From: Lewinellaceae bacterium | Lineage (GTDB): Bacteria; Bacteroidota; Bacteroidia; Chitinophagales; Saprospiraceae | Direction: 5' to 3' | NCBI GenBank assembly: GCA_020636315.1 | Contig: JACJYA010000003.1 | Location: 496,001 to 560,000, forward strand | Length of the DNA stretch: 64,000 nt | In this document: in pieces, positions 18,838-27,136 of the stretch | Layout of the letters: the number at the start of each line of letters is the position of its first letter | Position numbering within the stretch: the stretch's first letter is position 1 | Notes under the pieces: model-generated | What the model saw: only the letters and a program-made list of their open reading frames with translations | The model's database searches: none | What the model was told of the DNA's origin: nothing | Made by a program: the position numbers and the translations under genes

Positions 18838-20037
18838 TCACCGCCACTTAGCCACATACCCGCAAAGCTCGTTCTTGAAGTCAGTCACCTTGAACAGATA
18901 CGGGCCGAATATCTGCCGGCCGACGGTACAGTTGATATAAAGGTAAGTGTTGTTCTCCGGCACATACATCACCTGAGTGGTGCAGCCGATGCCATCGCCT
19001 TCGTGGCCGTACTGGCCCTGGCTTAACCCCGGAGCAAACTGGTAGTATTCCAGTCCCATTCCATAATCCGGCTGGGTGGACTCGCGGCCCTGTACCCAGT
19101 CGTACATCATATCCAGAGAGGCCGGGCTAACCACCTCCTCCCCCACCAGGGCTTCCATGAAACGGATGGCGTCCGCCGGAGTGCCGGCGATGCCGCCGTA
19201 GCCATCGCTGGCGTTAGCAAGGGCCAGGTTCCACTCGCTGACGTTTTCCAGTTGCTCATTGGCATAGCGGTCGAAATAATAGTTGGGGAAAGACAGCTGG
19301 CGAGCCTGAGCCTCGGGCAGGTTGTAATAGGTGTGGTTCAGATGCAGAGGAGCCAGGATCTTCGACCGCAGCAGGCTTTCGTAGGGATGCCGGCTTACCT
19401 GTTCCAGGATATTCTGGAGGAGCAGGTAATTGGTATTGGAGTAAGAAAAATCGCTGCCGGGTTCGAACATCAGCGGTTTACCATACACCATTGCCAGGCG
19501 CTCTTCGACAGTGGGCTGCTCCAGGGGGCGGTTGAGCTGCCAGAGCTGGTATTCCGGCAGTTCCGTCAGGTTGACGATGCCCGAGGTATGATTCAACAAC
19601 ATCCTGATGGTTATCCTGTCACTGCCTTCGATGCCAGCAGCTACTTCCTGCGGCAGGTAATTGTCGATGGGTAACTCCAGGTTGATGTTTTCGGACTCCC
19701 ATTCCTTCATGATGAGCGCCGCAGTGTATATTTTGGTGAGGCTGAAGTACCAGTTCACCATTTCGGAGGACAGCGCGCGCTGATCCTCGATCCGGGCGTA
19801 GCCGCCGTTGGCAAAGTACCATCCGTCGGCGTTCTTCACCGCCACCTGTATGCCCGGGATACCCTTTGCGATGTAGCGGCCAACGATGGCGTTAATAGAA
19901 TCCTTCATGGGGTGAGCCTGATTGACCGGTGGAGCCTCTGTTGAAGGCGTTCCCACCGGCAAGTCATAAACATCTTTGGTGCAGCCGGCGGCGAGCAGGA
20001 ACACCAGGGCGAAAAAGAAAAAAAGATTGGTTTTCAT
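18838..20037 (-). CDS. Serine hydrolase lipoprotein, class C beta-lactamase fold
   Basis: A 399-residue lipoprotein: lipobox LAAGC with C19. The catalytic fold has S99-x-x-K102 (SLTK), Y199-S-N201 (YSN) and a late HEGDG, which replaces the K-T-G triad as in many esterases and peptidases of family S12. Such proteins are usually esterases, D-aminopeptidases or penicillin-binding-like enzymes; true beta-lactamase activity should not be assumed. It probably acts at the periplasmic face of a membrane. The gene for a small barrel-like protein lies 6 bases upstream on the same strand, suggesting an operon. Confidence 0.9.
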   Translation of the reverse strand: MKTNLFFFFALVFLLAAGCTKDVYDLPVGTPSTEAPPVNQAHPMKDSINAIVGRYIAKGIPGIQVAVKNADGWYFANGGYARIEDQRALSSEMVNWYFSLTKIYTAALIMKEWESENINLELPIDNYLPQEVAAGIEGSDRITIRMLLNHTSGIVNLTELPEYQLWQLNRPLEQPTVEERLAMVYGKPLMFEPGSDFSYSNTNYLLLQNILEQVSRHPYESLLRSKILAPLHLNHTYYNLPEAQARQLSFPNYYFDRYANEQLENVSEWNLALANASDGYGGIAGTPADAIRFMEALVGEEVVSPASLDMMYDWVQGRESTQPDYGMGLEYYQFAPGLSQGQYGHEGDGIGCTTQVMYVPENNTYLYINCTVGRQIFGPYLFKVTDFKNELCGYVAKWR

Positions 20038-20043
20038 TATAGC

Positions 20044-20634
20044 TTATTGAAGTGATGAAATTTTGAATCCCAGAAGTGCATTGGATACCGGAAGAGGGCT
20101 AAGATCAGGACTGTAACCGAACAGCACCTGGAGCTGATAGGCCAGATAAGGCTGCCATTCCAACCTGCCCACGTGAATGGATCGATACCCCAGGCTGAAC
20201 TGCGCCGGCACCTGGAAGACGCCTTTCGCTGCTTTCCCGGGTACCCATTGCCCTTCATCCCAACGGATGGGCGCGGAAGGGTAGAAAGAGAACTGATACC
20301 CTACGCCCAGCTTAAAGCCCAGCTCCAGATGTTGCGCCAGGACCGGGGCCAGGCCAAACAGAAGCTGCGCCTGCAGGGCATCCCCCTGATATTGCCCGCG
20401 GCTGTAACCCAACCTCAGGGTAAGCCCCAGATTCTGTTTTTGGTTGAAAGGCTGATGAACACCGGCAAAGACAACCGGCTCAGGGCCGTTCCAGCGGGCA
20501 TCCATTGCCGGGATGTAATAGGAGTGCAGGCCAACAGCAACGTCGTACTGCAAAGGAGGGTTTTCCTGTTGTGCAAAGAGCCAGCCCGGCGCTCCAAGGA
20601 ACAGGGCCAGCAAAAGCTTTTTGAAAATTTTCAT
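20044..20634 (-). CDS. Small outer-membrane beta-barrel-like protein
   Basis: A 196-residue protein with a signal peptide (about 1-22, ending WLFAQ) followed by alternating-residue beta strands with aromatic girdles (for example LGLTLRLGYSRGQYQGD, LELGFKLGVGYQFSFYP, FSLGYRSIHVGRLEWQPYLAYQLQ). The final residues are LLGFKISSLQ. The pattern suggests an 8-stranded outer-membrane barrel of unknown role. Its stop is 6 bases before the serine hydrolase start, so the two are likely cotranscribed. Confidence 0.75.
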   Translation of the reverse strand: MKIFKKLLLALFLGAPGWLFAQQENPPLQYDVAVGLHSYYIPAMDARWNGPEPVVFAGVHQPFNQKQNLGLTLRLGYSRGQYQGDALQAQLLFGLAPVLAQHLELGFKLGVGYQFSFYPSAPIRWDEGQWVPGKAAKGVFQVPAQFSLGYRSIHVGRLEWQPYLAYQLQVLFGYSPDLSPLPVSNALLGFKISSLQ

Positions 20635-20730
20635 AACGTCGGGTTTGTTAAACTTTAATCACCGGCGGGTAATTCCTGCCGGATGAGGACAAAAGTGCGG
20701 GCAAACCCGAGAAGGCAGCGTCTGAATTGA

Positions 20731-21885
20731 TCAATTCAGACTCATTTTTATTTGGCGGACATATTCGGAAGGAGTCATTCCCACTTTTTTCTTGAAGACG
20801 GCATTGAAGGTGGCCTTGGAGTTGAAGCCTGCTTCCATAGCCAGGCCGAGGATAGTGTAGTGCTGGTGGGCAGGGTCACTGCACAGCCGTTGGAATGTTT
20901 CTACCCGGTAATCATTCACAAAATCGTAGAAGTTTTTGCCGAGGCAGATGTTTAAGGCTTCAGAGATGTATTGCCGATTAGCCTGCAGGATATTCACAAG
21001 GTCCTGGACCGTGAGTTCGCTGTTGAGGTACAGCCGTTTATCTTCCATCAGTTGCACCAGTTTGTCGGCAAGAGCTCTACGTTGAGGATCGCCGGGAGCT
21101 ACTTCCTCCTGGGCTGGTTCCCGTTGAATGGCGGGGCCGTCAGGAACAACCTCCTCCACCTCCCCGGCAAACAAAACGGGTTGTGCCAGTGCCCGGTAGG
21201 CCATCCAGTAGATGAGGGCCACCACTCCGAGAAAATGCCAGGGATAAAAAGAAGAAAGGACCGGCCAGTTGAACTTGCGGGCATAAAAAACGAGGATGGA
21301 GAGAACGACAATGGCGAAGGCGAGGCGCAGGAACTGTCCCAGCCATTCCAGCCGGACCCTGCTGAGGTTGGAATAGAATTCCCGGATTCGTTTCTGGTGG
21401 CTTCTGAAGACGAGCAGGCAAAGGCCGAAAAAGAACAGGTGAACGAAGTTAACCAGTTGGTTGGATATACCGAAATCGTCCTGCACTGAACGTGCGTAAT
21501 CGTTTAGATAGGCGCGCTTGGCGGCAGCCGATTGCAACAGGTATGGTAGTTGCAGGACAAAAACGACAAGGGAAGGAATAAAATACAGCCCTTCCCTCCA
21601 GGAGGGCCTGGGCGGCAGTTGCGTCATCCTGCGTAGAAATATCAACACCAGCGGGCCATAAAGGGAAGGCAATACCCAGGTCAGGTGGCTGAAATGGGGA
21701 AAGCGCATCATAAAATCCCGGTTGTCGAACCCCACAAGCACAAGGTGGAAAGACAACAGCCAGAGCAACACCGCCAATACGCGGTTTGCCGGCAAGTTGG
21801 CCTTACGGGAAAACAGCAGCAACCCCAGGATCATCCCCTGAAGAGCGCCTGCCACCAGAATGAGTTTTAAAAAGGATACCTCCAT
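20731..21885 (-). CDS. AraC-family regulator with N-terminal membrane domain
   Basis: From the ATG at 21883-21885 (MEVSFLKLILVAGALQG) the product has 384 residues. The N-terminal ~230 residues contain about seven hydrophobic helices. The C-terminal ~100 residues form an AraC/XylS helix-turn-helix: LTVQDLVNILQANRQYISEALN as the first HTH and HYTILGLAMEAGFNSKATFN as the second, followed by FKKKVGMTPSEYVRQ. Membrane-bound AraC regulators of this layout are common in Bacteroidota, where they are thought to sense a signal at the membrane. Twenty-eight additional open codons upstream do not resemble family starts. It diverges from the amino-acid permease at 22036, a candidate target. Confidence 0.9.
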   Translation of the reverse strand: MEVSFLKLILVAGALQGMILGLLLFSRKANLPANRVLAVLLWLLSFHLVLVGFDNRDFMMRFPHFSHLTWVLPSLYGPLVLIFLRRMTQLPPRPSWREGLYFIPSLVVFVLQLPYLLQSAAAKRAYLNDYARSVQDDFGISNQLVNFVHLFFFGLCLLVFRSHQKRIREFYSNLSRVRLEWLGQFLRLAFAIVVLSILVFYARKFNWPVLSSFYPWHFLGVVALIYWMAYRALAQPVLFAGEVEEVVPDGPAIQREPAQEEVAPGDPQRRALADKLVQLMEDKRLYLNSELTVQDLVNILQANRQYISEALNICLGKNFYDFVNDYRVETFQRLCSDPAHQHYTILGLAMEAGFNSKATFNAVFKKKVGMTPSEYVRQIKMSLN

Positions 21886-22035
21886 ACTTTTGATCACTCT
21901 TCTCTTTAAATGGAAACCCAATGCTGCTGTTTCCGAGGCTAAAATTAGCCCATAGGCCCACATTTTCAACAGAAAATTTCACCTCCGACGTGACTTTTTC
22001 GGCCTATCGGGTCATTCGTTGTATAAATCCAGCAA

Positions 22036-23754
22036 ATGTCCACTTTCCAATCCCTGTTCCGCCGAAAGCCACTGGCGTCCCTGCAACTGCAGGAGTCTCA
22101 GACCGGCCTGCAGAAAGCTCTCAATGTTCGTGACCTGACGGCCTTCGGCATTGCGGCCATCATCGGCGCCGGCATCTTTTCGACCATCGGCAACGCGGCG
22201 GCCAATGGCGGGCCGGCCATAACACTCCTGTTTATCTTCACGGCGGTAGCCTGTGGCTTCTCCGCTCTTTGTTATGCCCAGTTCGCCTCCACCGTTCCGG
22301 TGTCGGGCAGCGCTTATACCTATGCCTATGTAGCATTCGGCGAGCTCATCGCCTGGATCATCGGGTGGGACCTCTTACTCGAATATGCCATCGGCAACAT
22401 CGCCGTAGCCATCTCCTGGTCGGATTATTTTACGGGGTTCCTGCAGGGATTCGGGATCCATTTCCCGGCCTACCTTTCCATGGATTACCTCAGTGCTCAC
22501 CGCGGTTTCCAGGAGGCTTCCGGGCTGATGGCTAACGGGGCCACCATGGAAACCCTGCCGTCCAACCTGCGGGAAAGTTACCTGGCCTGGAGCAACGCTC
22601 CCGGCGCCGGCGCCCTGAAACTGATTGCCGACATTCCCGCCCTTATAATCGTCTTCTTAATTACCCTTCTGGTGTATATCGGCATCCGGGAGACGCGGCG
22701 GGCCAGCAACCTGATGGTGGGCCTTAAGCTCTCAGTGGTCACTGCAGTGATCATCATCGGGGCCTTCTACATCCACCCGTCTAACTGGTCACCCTTCAGC
22801 CCTAATGGCTTCGGAGGAGTGATGAAAGGGGTCGCCGCCGTTTTCTTTGCCTACATCGGCTTTGACGCCATCAGCACCACCACTGAGGAATGCCAAGACC
22901 CCAAACGGGATATGCCGCGCGCCATCGTTTATTCGCTCATCATCTGCACCATTTTATACGTGATCATTGCTCTTACCCTGACCGGCATGGTATCCTACAA
23001 GGAACTGGGGGTCGGAGACCCGCTCGCCTTTGTTTTTCAGCGCATCGGCCTGCACTGGATCGGAGGGGTTATCGCGTTCACCGCACTGATCGCCATGGCG
23101 GGTGTGCTGCTGGTCTTTCAACTGGGGCAGCCCCGCATCTGGATGAGCATGAGCCGCGACGGCCTGCTTCCAGGGGCTTTCGCGCGCATCCACCCCCGGT
23201 TTCAGACGCCTTCTTTTGCGACGGTGGTAACGGGTTTTGTGGTGGCCGTCCCCGCCCTGTTCATGAACCTGACCGAAGTGACGGACCTGACCAGCATCGG
23301 GACGCTTTTTGCTTTTGTGGTGGTGTGCGGAGGGGTGCTGCTGATGGACAAAACCCAGCAGGTGCAGGGGGCTTACACCGTGCCTTATATCAACGGCCGG
23401 TACATCGTGCCCCTGTTGCTCGCGGGCATTCTGGTTTATACCTTATTGGAAGAAAATGCCGCATGGAGCGCTTTCCTGGAATGGGGCACCGGGCACAGCT
23501 TTTTCGAATGGGGCCGTTTCCAGCACAAGATCCCCTACCTCATCTTTGGCCTGACGGCCCTGTCGGTAGGCGTACTGTCTTTCCGCTTTCAGTTGTCGCT
23601 CATCCCGGTATTGGGGCTATTGTCCTGTTTATACCTGATGTCGGAACTTGGTTACACCAACTGGCTGCGGTTTGTGATCTGGCTGGTGATCGGGTTGGCC
23701 ATCTACTTCAGCTACAGCCGGGCGAACAGCAAACTGGCTGCAGGGAAGTCGTGA
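22036..23754 (+). CDS. APC-superfamily amino-acid permease (CAT-like)
   Basis: A 572-residue transporter with 12-14 membrane segments. The first helix carries the unwound motif FGIAAIIGAGIFSTIGNAA, typical of cationic amino-acid transporter-like APC permeases. Later blocks include SGSAYTYAYVAFGELIAWIIGWDLLLEY, GVAAVFFAYIGFDAISTTTEE and ALIAMAGVLLVFQLGQPRIWMSMSRDG. It likely imports an amino acid with a proton; the substrate cannot be told. It is divergent from the AraC-type membrane regulator 150 bases away, which may control it. A MITE-like repeat follows about 30 bases after its stop. Confidence 0.93.
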   Translation: MSTFQSLFRRKPLASLQLQESQTGLQKALNVRDLTAFGIAAIIGAGIFSTIGNAAANGGPAITLLFIFTAVACGFSALCYAQFASTVPVSGSAYTYAYVAFGELIAWIIGWDLLLEYAIGNIAVAISWSDYFTGFLQGFGIHFPAYLSMDYLSAHRGFQEASGLMANGATMETLPSNLRESYLAWSNAPGAGALKLIADIPALIIVFLITLLVYIGIRETRRASNLMVGLKLSVVTAVIIIGAFYIHPSNWSPFSPNGFGGVMKGVAAVFFAYIGFDAISTTTEECQDPKRDMPRAIVYSLIICTILYVIIALTLTGMVSYKELGVGDPLAFVFQRIGLHWIGGVIAFTALIAMAGVLLVFQLGQPRIWMSMSRDGLLPGAFARIHPRFQTPSFATVVTGFVVAVPALFMNLTEVTDLTSIGTLFAFVVVCGGVLLMDKTQQVQGAYTVPYINGRYIVPLLLAGILVYTLLEENAAWSAFLEWGTGHSFFEWGRFQHKIPYLIFGLTALSVGVLSFRFQLSLIPVLGLLSCLYLMSELGYTNWLRFVIWLVIGLAIYFSYSRANSKLAAGKS

Positions 23755-23785
23755 GTTCGTGGGTTCGTTTTGCAGCCTTTGGTTT

Positions 23786-23949
23786 AGAGTATGTTTGGAG
23801 GCCAATCTTTGGGCTACGAAGGCCACTTTTTTGGTGATGCTGCGTTACTTTTTTTGTCCGTACCTTCCAGGTATGCACTTCAAAAAGTGCCTTGCCTAAC
23901 CAAAAAATTGACACTTCTCGCCTTCAAACCAGGCCTCCAAACATACTCT
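23786..23949. repeat. MITE-like palindromic element with 18-bp perfect terminal inverted repeats
   Basis: The 18 bases at 23786-23803 (AGAGTATGTTTGGAGGCC) are exactly the reverse complement of 23932-23949. The 164-base unit has internal partial complementarity (CCACTTTTTTGG against CCAAAAAATTG) and no protein-coding frame of note. The 23755-24190 gap otherwise shows nothing recognisable. No target-site duplication was found by eye. Confidence 0.65.
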
Positions 23950-24190
23950 TAAGCGTTCATTGTTCCTGGGTTTCTGGCCACCCTGGAAACCCGGCAACTC
24001 CCTCCGCTCCCCTTCGTCTGTCCAAATCACTGATCGGCCGTTAAAATTTAAAATCTTCCTCCAAAGCAATCATTTTCGGAACACTTTGTCGTTAAGAAAG
24101 TAATTGGAGCCGTTTTTTATGGCCTGCCCGGGAAACTCCTGACGAAAGCAAGCCATAATAAACGGCTAACAAACTAATAATCGCCCGATA

Positions 24191-25333
24191 ATGAGCAGCA
24201 TGAAACGTTTCCTCCTTTATTGTTCCGGAGCAGACCTGAAGATACTCGAGCAGTGCCCGACCGATGAGAACAAATACATCGGGATAGGCGGAACGGTCCT
24301 TTTCACCGGCATCCTTGCCCTTTTTTCCGCCGGGTATGCCATTTACACCGTTTTCGATTCCTATCTCTTCGCCATCCTTTTCGGACTGATCTGGGGGCTG
24401 ATGATCTTCAACCTGGACCGGTATATCGTTTCCAGTATGAAAAGCCGGGGTTCCTTTTTCCGGGATCTGCTCGTTGCTTTCCCGCGCATGGTGCTGGCCG
24501 TATTGCTTGCCCTGGTGATCTCCAAACCGCTGGAGCTGAAGATCTTTGAAAAAGAGATCAATGCCGAGCTGATCACTATGGAGCAGGAAGTTTATAAAAA
24601 GCAGGAGAATACGATCAAAGAGCGGTATCAGGGGCAGATCGATACCTACCAGCAAGAGATCACAGGCTTCAACGCAGAGATTGACAAACTGGCCGCTGCC
24701 CGTGATACCCTGGCTTTGATGGCATTGCAGGAGGCAGACGGCACCGGCGGGTCCGGCAAGAAGAACCTGGGGCCTATTTACCGCGCCAAAAAAGCCAAGG
24801 CCGACGAAGCCCAGGCCGAACTCGACGCCACCAAGGCCCGCCTGGAGCCCCTGATCGCCGAAAAGCACACCGCAATACAAGAGCTGGACAGCCTGATGAA
24901 AGCCGATATTTTCAACCTGGAACGCACCCCTTACGGCGGCATGGCAGCCCGCATGGACGCCCTGCACCGCCTGGGGCAGCAGAGCGAAGCCATCTTTCTG
25001 GCCAACATTTTCATTATGCTGCTCTTTATCGCCATTGAAACCGCTCCAATCTTCGTCAAGCTCATCTCTTCCCGCAGCCCCTATGATTACCTGCTGCACC
25101 AGGCTGAGCACAAGTTTGAAATGGCCAACCTGGAAGAGGTCACCCTGCTGCGCAACAGCACCCAGAACAAGGTGCAGTTCGATACCGAGACCGGCATCCA
25201 TCGCACCCGTAAAGAGATAGAAGTTGAGAAAGAACTGGCCGAAGAGTATTACGAACGACAGAAGGCCGCCCTTAAAGATAAGCCACTGGTGGACTGGAAC
25301 TGGGGACTGCCTTTTTTCCGGGGGAAGGTGTAG
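24191..25333 (+). CDS. DUF4407 membrane protein
   Basis: A 380-residue protein of the DUF4407 family. Two N-terminal hydrophobic pairs (about 31-55 and 58-78) are followed by a third (about 98-115) and a long charged coiled coil (about 125-245, rich in Glu, Lys and Gln heptads). A fourth membrane segment (about 268-288) and a charged C-terminal tail complete it. The signature FNLDRYIVSSMKSRG is typical. Function unknown; the layout suggests a periplasmic coiled coil held between membrane helices. It stands alone between a MITE-like element and a 7-base tandem repeat. Confidence 0.88.
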   Translation: MSSMKRFLLYCSGADLKILEQCPTDENKYIGIGGTVLFTGILALFSAGYAIYTVFDSYLFAILFGLIWGLMIFNLDRYIVSSMKSRGSFFRDLLVAFPRMVLAVLLALVISKPLELKIFEKEINAELITMEQEVYKKQENTIKERYQGQIDTYQQEITGFNAEIDKLAAARDTLALMALQEADGTGGSGKKNLGPIYRAKKAKADEAQAELDATKARLEPLIAEKHTAIQELDSLMKADIFNLERTPYGGMAARMDALHRLGQQSEAIFLANIFIMLLFIAIETAPIFVKLISSRSPYDYLLHQAEHKFEMANLEEVTLLRNSTQNKVQFDTETGIHRTRKEIEVEKELAEEYYERQKAALKDKPLVDWNWGLPFFRGKV

Positions 25334-25345
25334 GGGGAGTTCGTT

Positions 25346-25394
25346 GATTCGGAATTCGGAATTCGGGATTCGGGATTCGGGATTCGGGATTCGT
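25346..25394. repeat. Seven tandem copies of a GATTCGG-type heptamer
   Basis: Units run GATTCGG, AATTCGG, AATTCGG, then GATTCGG three times and GATTCGT. A related word reappears inverted at 25410-25419 (ATCCCGAATC), and the same family occurs around 28490-28555. Non-coding. Confidence 0.85.
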
Positions 25395-25501
25395 TGATTC
25401 GGATTTCAGGATCCCGAATCCACGAAATACGGTTAAAATAAGTTAAAACCTTTTATCGAAGCGGCTATATCCTTACCTTGCAGCTGATAAAAAGTGATAA
25501 C

Positions 25502-25828
25502 GTGTTTCGAAAGCTAGCCATATTAACTGCTTTACTGGTTGCCGGGGCGCTGTTCAGTTCCTTATTTGCGGAGCTGGCCACAGGCAAGCCTTTACCACTT
25601 CCGGCAGCTGAAGAATGCACGTTCTCTCTTTCCGACAGTGACACGGGGCTTTTATCAGATTTTGACGGAGGGTCTCCAGCATTTTCTTGCATTCCTCCTC
25701 AGCGTTTCTTGTCTGGCGGGCAGCCTGCCTCTTCGGGCCCAATGCTTCTTCCCGGCAGCCGCACCTCCACCATCAAAACGCCCCTTTTTCTCCTTTTCCA
25801 CGTTTTTCTGTTCTACGACAGCCACTAG
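25502..25828 (+). CDS. Small hypothetical secreted or membrane protein
   Basis: A 108-residue frame starting at GTG 25502 (an in-frame TTG at 25478 is possible). It has a signal-like hydrophobic N-terminus (FRKLAILTALLVAGALFSSLF) and a short Ser/Asp/Pro-rich middle. A second hydrophobic patch (TPLFLLFHVFLFYDSH) ends it. I recognise no family. Support is modest: it occupies an otherwise empty gap on the same strand as DUF1573, and overlapping frames on either strand are no better. Confidence 0.4.
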   Translation: MFRKLAILTALLVAGALFSSLFAELATGKPLPLPAAEECTFSLSDSDTGLLSDFDGGSPAFSCIPPQRFLSGGQPASSGPMLLPGSRTSTIKTPLFLLFHVFLFYDSH

Positions 25829-25942
25829 TATTTCCTCTTTCAGGCAGGCCTCTGCGCCATAGGCAATAGCCACAGGTATAGCCTTGCCTGTATCCTTTTT
25901 TTTATTCCGAATTTTTCCACCATCATTAAATATTGAAAACTC

Positions 25943-26380
25943 ATGAAGAGATTGTTCGGACTAGTAGCCCTGGTGCTGATCGCCATATCCGGCGCCCGGG
26001 CTCAGGCAGAAGCAACAAGTGAAGCGCCCTCCATGGGTGGGCCTGTTATTTCTTTTGAAAATACAGAGATTGACTACGGCACCATACAACAAAATGCCGA
26101 GCCCTACCGGGAGTTCAACTTTACCAATACCGGTGACGCCCCCCTGATCATCAGCAATGCAAAAGGGAGTTGCGGCTGCACCGTACCGGAATGGCCCAAA
26201 GAACCTATTCAGCCGGGGGAAAGCAACGTCATTAAAGTGCGCTATGCCACCAACCGCATCGGCAAATTCAGTAAGACGGTAACTCTGACGACGAATGATG
26301 CAGAGGGTACACATGTGCTCCGCATTAAAGGTGAAGTGTTAAAACCCGCTGAAGAAAACGGAAGTGACAGCAATCGCTAA
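25943..26380 (+). CDS. Secreted DUF1573 protein
   Basis: A 145-residue exported protein: signal peptide about 1-20 (ending GARAQ), then a single DUF1573 domain (about 34-135) containing DYGTIQQNAEPYREFNFTNTG, the conserved GSCGCTVPEWP cysteine pair, and PGESNVIKVRYATNRIGKFSKTVTLTTND. This Ig-like fold is very common in Bacteroidota; its role is not settled, with cell-surface assembly or redox-linked binding suggested by the cysteines. A palindromic repeat begins at its stop codon. Confidence 0.93.
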   Translation: MKRLFGLVALVLIAISGARAQAEATSEAPSMGGPVISFENTEIDYGTIQQNAEPYREFNFTNTGDAPLIISNAKGSCGCTVPEWPKEPIQPGESNVIKVRYATNRIGKFSKTVTLTTNDAEGTHVLRIKGEVLKPAEENGSDSNR

Positions 26381-26553
26381 GAGTTTGTCCAAAATTCCAT
26401 GATTGAGGGAAAGCGGGCAAAATTCATTCTGAACGAGGCGAAAACCGCAGGCGATGCCAAAGCATCGGCGTCCCGATGTCTATCGGGATTTAACGAAGTG
26501 CAGGATGAAAATTTGCCGCTTGCCGCCAATTGATGGAAATTTGGAAGAGCTCT
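26380..26553. repeat. MITE-like long imperfect palindrome
   Basis: 26380-26404 (AGAGTTTGTCCAAAATTCC...) is an imperfect reverse complement of 26528-26553, and internal blocks (GCGGGCAAAATTCAT against GATGAAAATTTGCCGC) also pair. The centre has a small hairpin, CCCGAT-GTCT-ATCGGG. A lone copy of the right end lies inverted at 26983-27000. This fills most of the 26381-26707 gap. Confidence 0.55.
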
Positions 26554-26655
26554 AAGAGTACATTGAGGCCTGCCGGCTGCAGCCGAACGCAAAACAGCAC
26601 CGGAATACTCAAAAGACTCTAACATCAACCTTGTTTCATTTACAATTTGGTGGTA

Positions 26656-26679
26656 GCGGAGCTCCTCCCGGAGCTCCGC
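26656..26679. repeat. 10-bp perfect hairpin upstream of the microprotein ORFs
   Basis: GCGGAGCTCC at 26656-26665 pairs perfectly with GGAGCTCCGC at 26670-26679 around a TCCC loop. It is 28 bases before the first microprotein ATG and could be a terminator, a leader structure or another short repeat. Confidence 0.6.
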
Positions 26680-26707
26680 ACTACTACTGCACTGAAATTT
26701 TTTACTG

Positions 26708-26794
26708 ATGAATATTTCCACCAAACTGATCATTCGGATAGCTTATTTCCTTCTCCTGGCAGGGACCGTCCTTGCCATATATTTAAACCAATAG
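26708..26794 (+). CDS. Candidate 28-residue single-pass membrane microprotein
   Basis: An ATG-started frame encoding a basic N-terminus (MNISTKLIIR) followed by one hydrophobic helix (IAYFLLLAGTVLAIYL) and a short tail NQ. It ends 11 bases before the next microprotein. The positive-inside start and uninterrupted helix are what a real membrane microprotein would show, but length alone gives little statistical support. No family recognised. Confidence 0.4.
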   Translation: MNISTKLIIRIAYFLLLAGTVLAIYLNQ

Positions 26795-26805
26795 AATTTA
26801 CAGTC

Positions 26806-26913
26806 ATGAAACCAAACATGGATAGGATCTCCTTCTTCTTCCTCATGGGAGTTATGGGGGTGGCTGCCCTGGCAGCTATCGTTTACGGACTTATTTCACT
26901 CATTGGTAAGTGA
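26806..26913 (+). CDS. Candidate 35-residue single-pass membrane microprotein
   Basis: ATG at 26806 opens a 35-residue frame: MKPNMDRISFFF, then a helix of small and branched residues (LMGVMGVAALAAIVYGLISLIG) and a terminal lysine. The Gly/Ala-rich helix suggests packing against another membrane subunit. It follows the 28-residue microprotein by 11 bases and precedes a cytochrome c gene by about 220 bases. The frame is open upstream to 26647, but the internal ATG gives a sensible membrane protein. No family recognised. Confidence 0.5.
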   Translation: MKPNMDRISFFFLMGVMGVAALAAIVYGLISLIGK

Positions 26914-27136
26914 TCTTTTTTTTATTGATGATGCTGATGGCCGGCTGTCTTCAGTTCACTGCCGGCAGCCGGCCCATTGATCGAAATTTGAACAAACTCT
27001 AAATTGATGGCCTCCCTGCATCTGGAAAATACGGGAGGATACTTGTTTCTGTTTTCAAAGCAAAAAGTTTAAGAATTTCCACTCATTTGTGCGGCCGGGC
27101 ACCTTTTCTGGTTTTCTAATCAGGAAAAACCCTGTC

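Noticed and set aside
18838..20037. Antibiotic-resistance beta-lactamase
   Set aside because: The fold and SxxK/YxN are shared with esterases and peptidases, and the HEG motif replaces KTG; a resistance role is not supported.
22890..23837. 315-codon plus-strand frame
   Set aside because: A shifted frame inside the APC permease, proline/arginine-rich and without motifs.
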